Origin: an uncultured SAR86 cluster bacterium
GTDB lineage: Bacteria; Pseudomonadota; Gammaproteobacteria; Magnimaribacterales; D2472
NCBI GenBank assembly: GCA_902591925.1
Contig: CACJCN010000003.1
Coordinates: 1 to 64,000, forward strand
DNA length: 64,000 bases
Reading direction: 5' to 3'
Below the pieces are notes generated by a model. That model worked only from the letters and a program-made list of their open reading frames with translations. It did no database searches and was not told the origin of the DNA. This document shows positions 63,552-64,000 of this stretch, one piece after another. The position numbers were made by a program, and so were the translations under genes. How positions within the stretch are numbered: the stretch's first letter is position 1; the number at the start of each line of letters is the position of its first letter.

Positions 63552-64000
63552 ATGCTTCATTTTCCAGTTTTACTGGAAGAATCCATTGATTTTTTAGTAA
63601 ATGACATAAACGGTCATTACATTGACTGTACTTTTGGCAGAGGTGGACACTCAAAGTTAATTTTAGATAAATTATCCAAAGATGGACTTTTAACAGGAAT
63701 CGATAAAGATCCTGATGCATTTGAATATGCTTTGAAATTTCAAAATGATAATTTCAAGATTATTAATGATTCGTTTAATAACATTGAGAAATACTTTAAA
63801 GAAGAAAGCATTGACGGAATTATCTATGATCTTGGTACATGCTCGACTCATCTTGATCAACCTGAAAGGGGGTTTAGCTTTAATAAAGATGGCCCACTCG
63901 ATATGCGCTTTAATAATAAAAAAGGTACACCACTTTCTGTATGGTTAGAAAATGCCTCAGAAGAACAAATAAGAGATATTCTTTATAAATTTGGTGATGA
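63552..64000 (+). CDS. rsmH: 16S rRNA m4C1402 methyltransferase RsmH (partial, N-terminal)
   Basis: The first 149 residues of RsmH (MraW), which N4-methylates C1402, the nucleotide that RsmI methylates on the ribose. FPVLLEESIDFLV, the SAM motif DCTFGRGGHSKLIL and DGIIYDLGTCSTHLDQPERGFSFNKDGPLDMRF are diagnostic. It starts 1 bp after ftsZ and continues beyond the window edge. Confidence 0.95.
   Translation, partial: MLHFPVLLEESIDFLVNDINGHYIDCTFGRGGHSKLILDKLSKDGLLTGIDKDPDAFEYALKFQNDNFKIINDSFNNIEKYFKEESIDGIIYDLGTCSTHLDQPERGFSFNKDGPLDMRFNNKKGTPLSVWLENASEEQIRDILYKFGD

Overview
The window is AT-rich, almost completely coding bacterial DNA that contains only core genes. I see no mobile element, CRISPR array, phage gene or defence cassette. 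Gene order identifies a gammaproteobacterium. Several blocks match the Pseudomonas/E. coli arrangement gene for gene: carAB-greA-rlmE-ftsH-glmM-tpiA-secG-tRNA-rimP-nusA-infB-rbfA-truB-rpsO-pnp; lolB-ispE-tRNA-Gln-prs-rplY-pth-ychF; kdsD-lptA-lptB-rpoN; rplM-rpsI-petABC-sspA; lpoA/rsmI-rnpB-mraZ. The high AT content, very short spacers, overlapping convergent ends and missing members of conserved blocks suggest a streamlined genome, such as a SAR86-like marine lineage. That placement is inference; no taxonomic marker was compared.

Layout. 1-2380: end of lptG, an RDD membrane protein, a POT peptide transporter and a small basic ORF. 2358-7669 (minus): map-glnD-dapD-dapE (protein maturation, nitrogen signalling, lysine/peptidoglycan precursor synthesis). 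7823-17508 (plus): carbamoyl-phosphate synthesis, transcript cleavage factor, 23S methylation, FtsH protease, glucosamine and triose metabolism, SecG. 17514-25721: inverted tRNA-Leu, initiator tRNA, then rimP-nusA-infB-rbfA-truB-rpsO-pnp (translation initiation and RNA decay). 25861-26359: two tandem paralogous small hydrophobic proteins that I cannot assign. 26363-31215 (minus): tRNA-Met, ychF, pth, rplY, prs, tRNA-Gln, ispE and a LolB-position lipoprotein. 31217-34340 (plus): hemA-prfA-prmC. 34342-38600: selO and a nitroreductase (minus), then an acyl-CoA ligase and a MaoC hydratase (plus). 38603-41756 (minus): gatCAB. 41840-46554 (plus): mreBCD and a short YhdP-like protein. 46546-51281 (minus): kdsD-lptA-lptB-rpoN-mgtE. 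51326-53505 (plus): mlaC-ibaG-murA. 53502-54473 (minus): degS. 54475-59769 (plus): zapE, rplM-rpsI, petABC, sspA. 59756-64000: LpoA-like lipoprotein (minus), then rsmI, rnpB, mraZ, ftsZ and the start of rsmH.

Themes. Much of the window builds and controls the envelope: Lpt, Kds, Mla, Mre, MurA, DapD/E, GlmM, LpoA, MraZ and FtsZ. The rest is mainly translation and RNA metabolism. The most unusual signals are: (1) a 10-bp-periodic AAAGTGTGTA repeat array upstream of mraZ, overlapping a candidate promoter, with ftsZ directly downstream where rsmH normally lies; (2) the twin small membrane proteins; (3) several genes whose -10 box lies exactly 6 nt before the ATG, the same distance that separates the rnpB -10 box from the RNA 5' end, which suggests leaderless mRNAs; (4) an RNase P RNA with a minimal P3 and an altered CCA-contact loop; and (5) many conserved blocks that have lost members (yhbY, folP, kdsC, lptC, mlaFEDB, hpf, ptsN, maf, rng, sspB).

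All assignments come from reading translated sequence and gene order. No database search or structure prediction was run.
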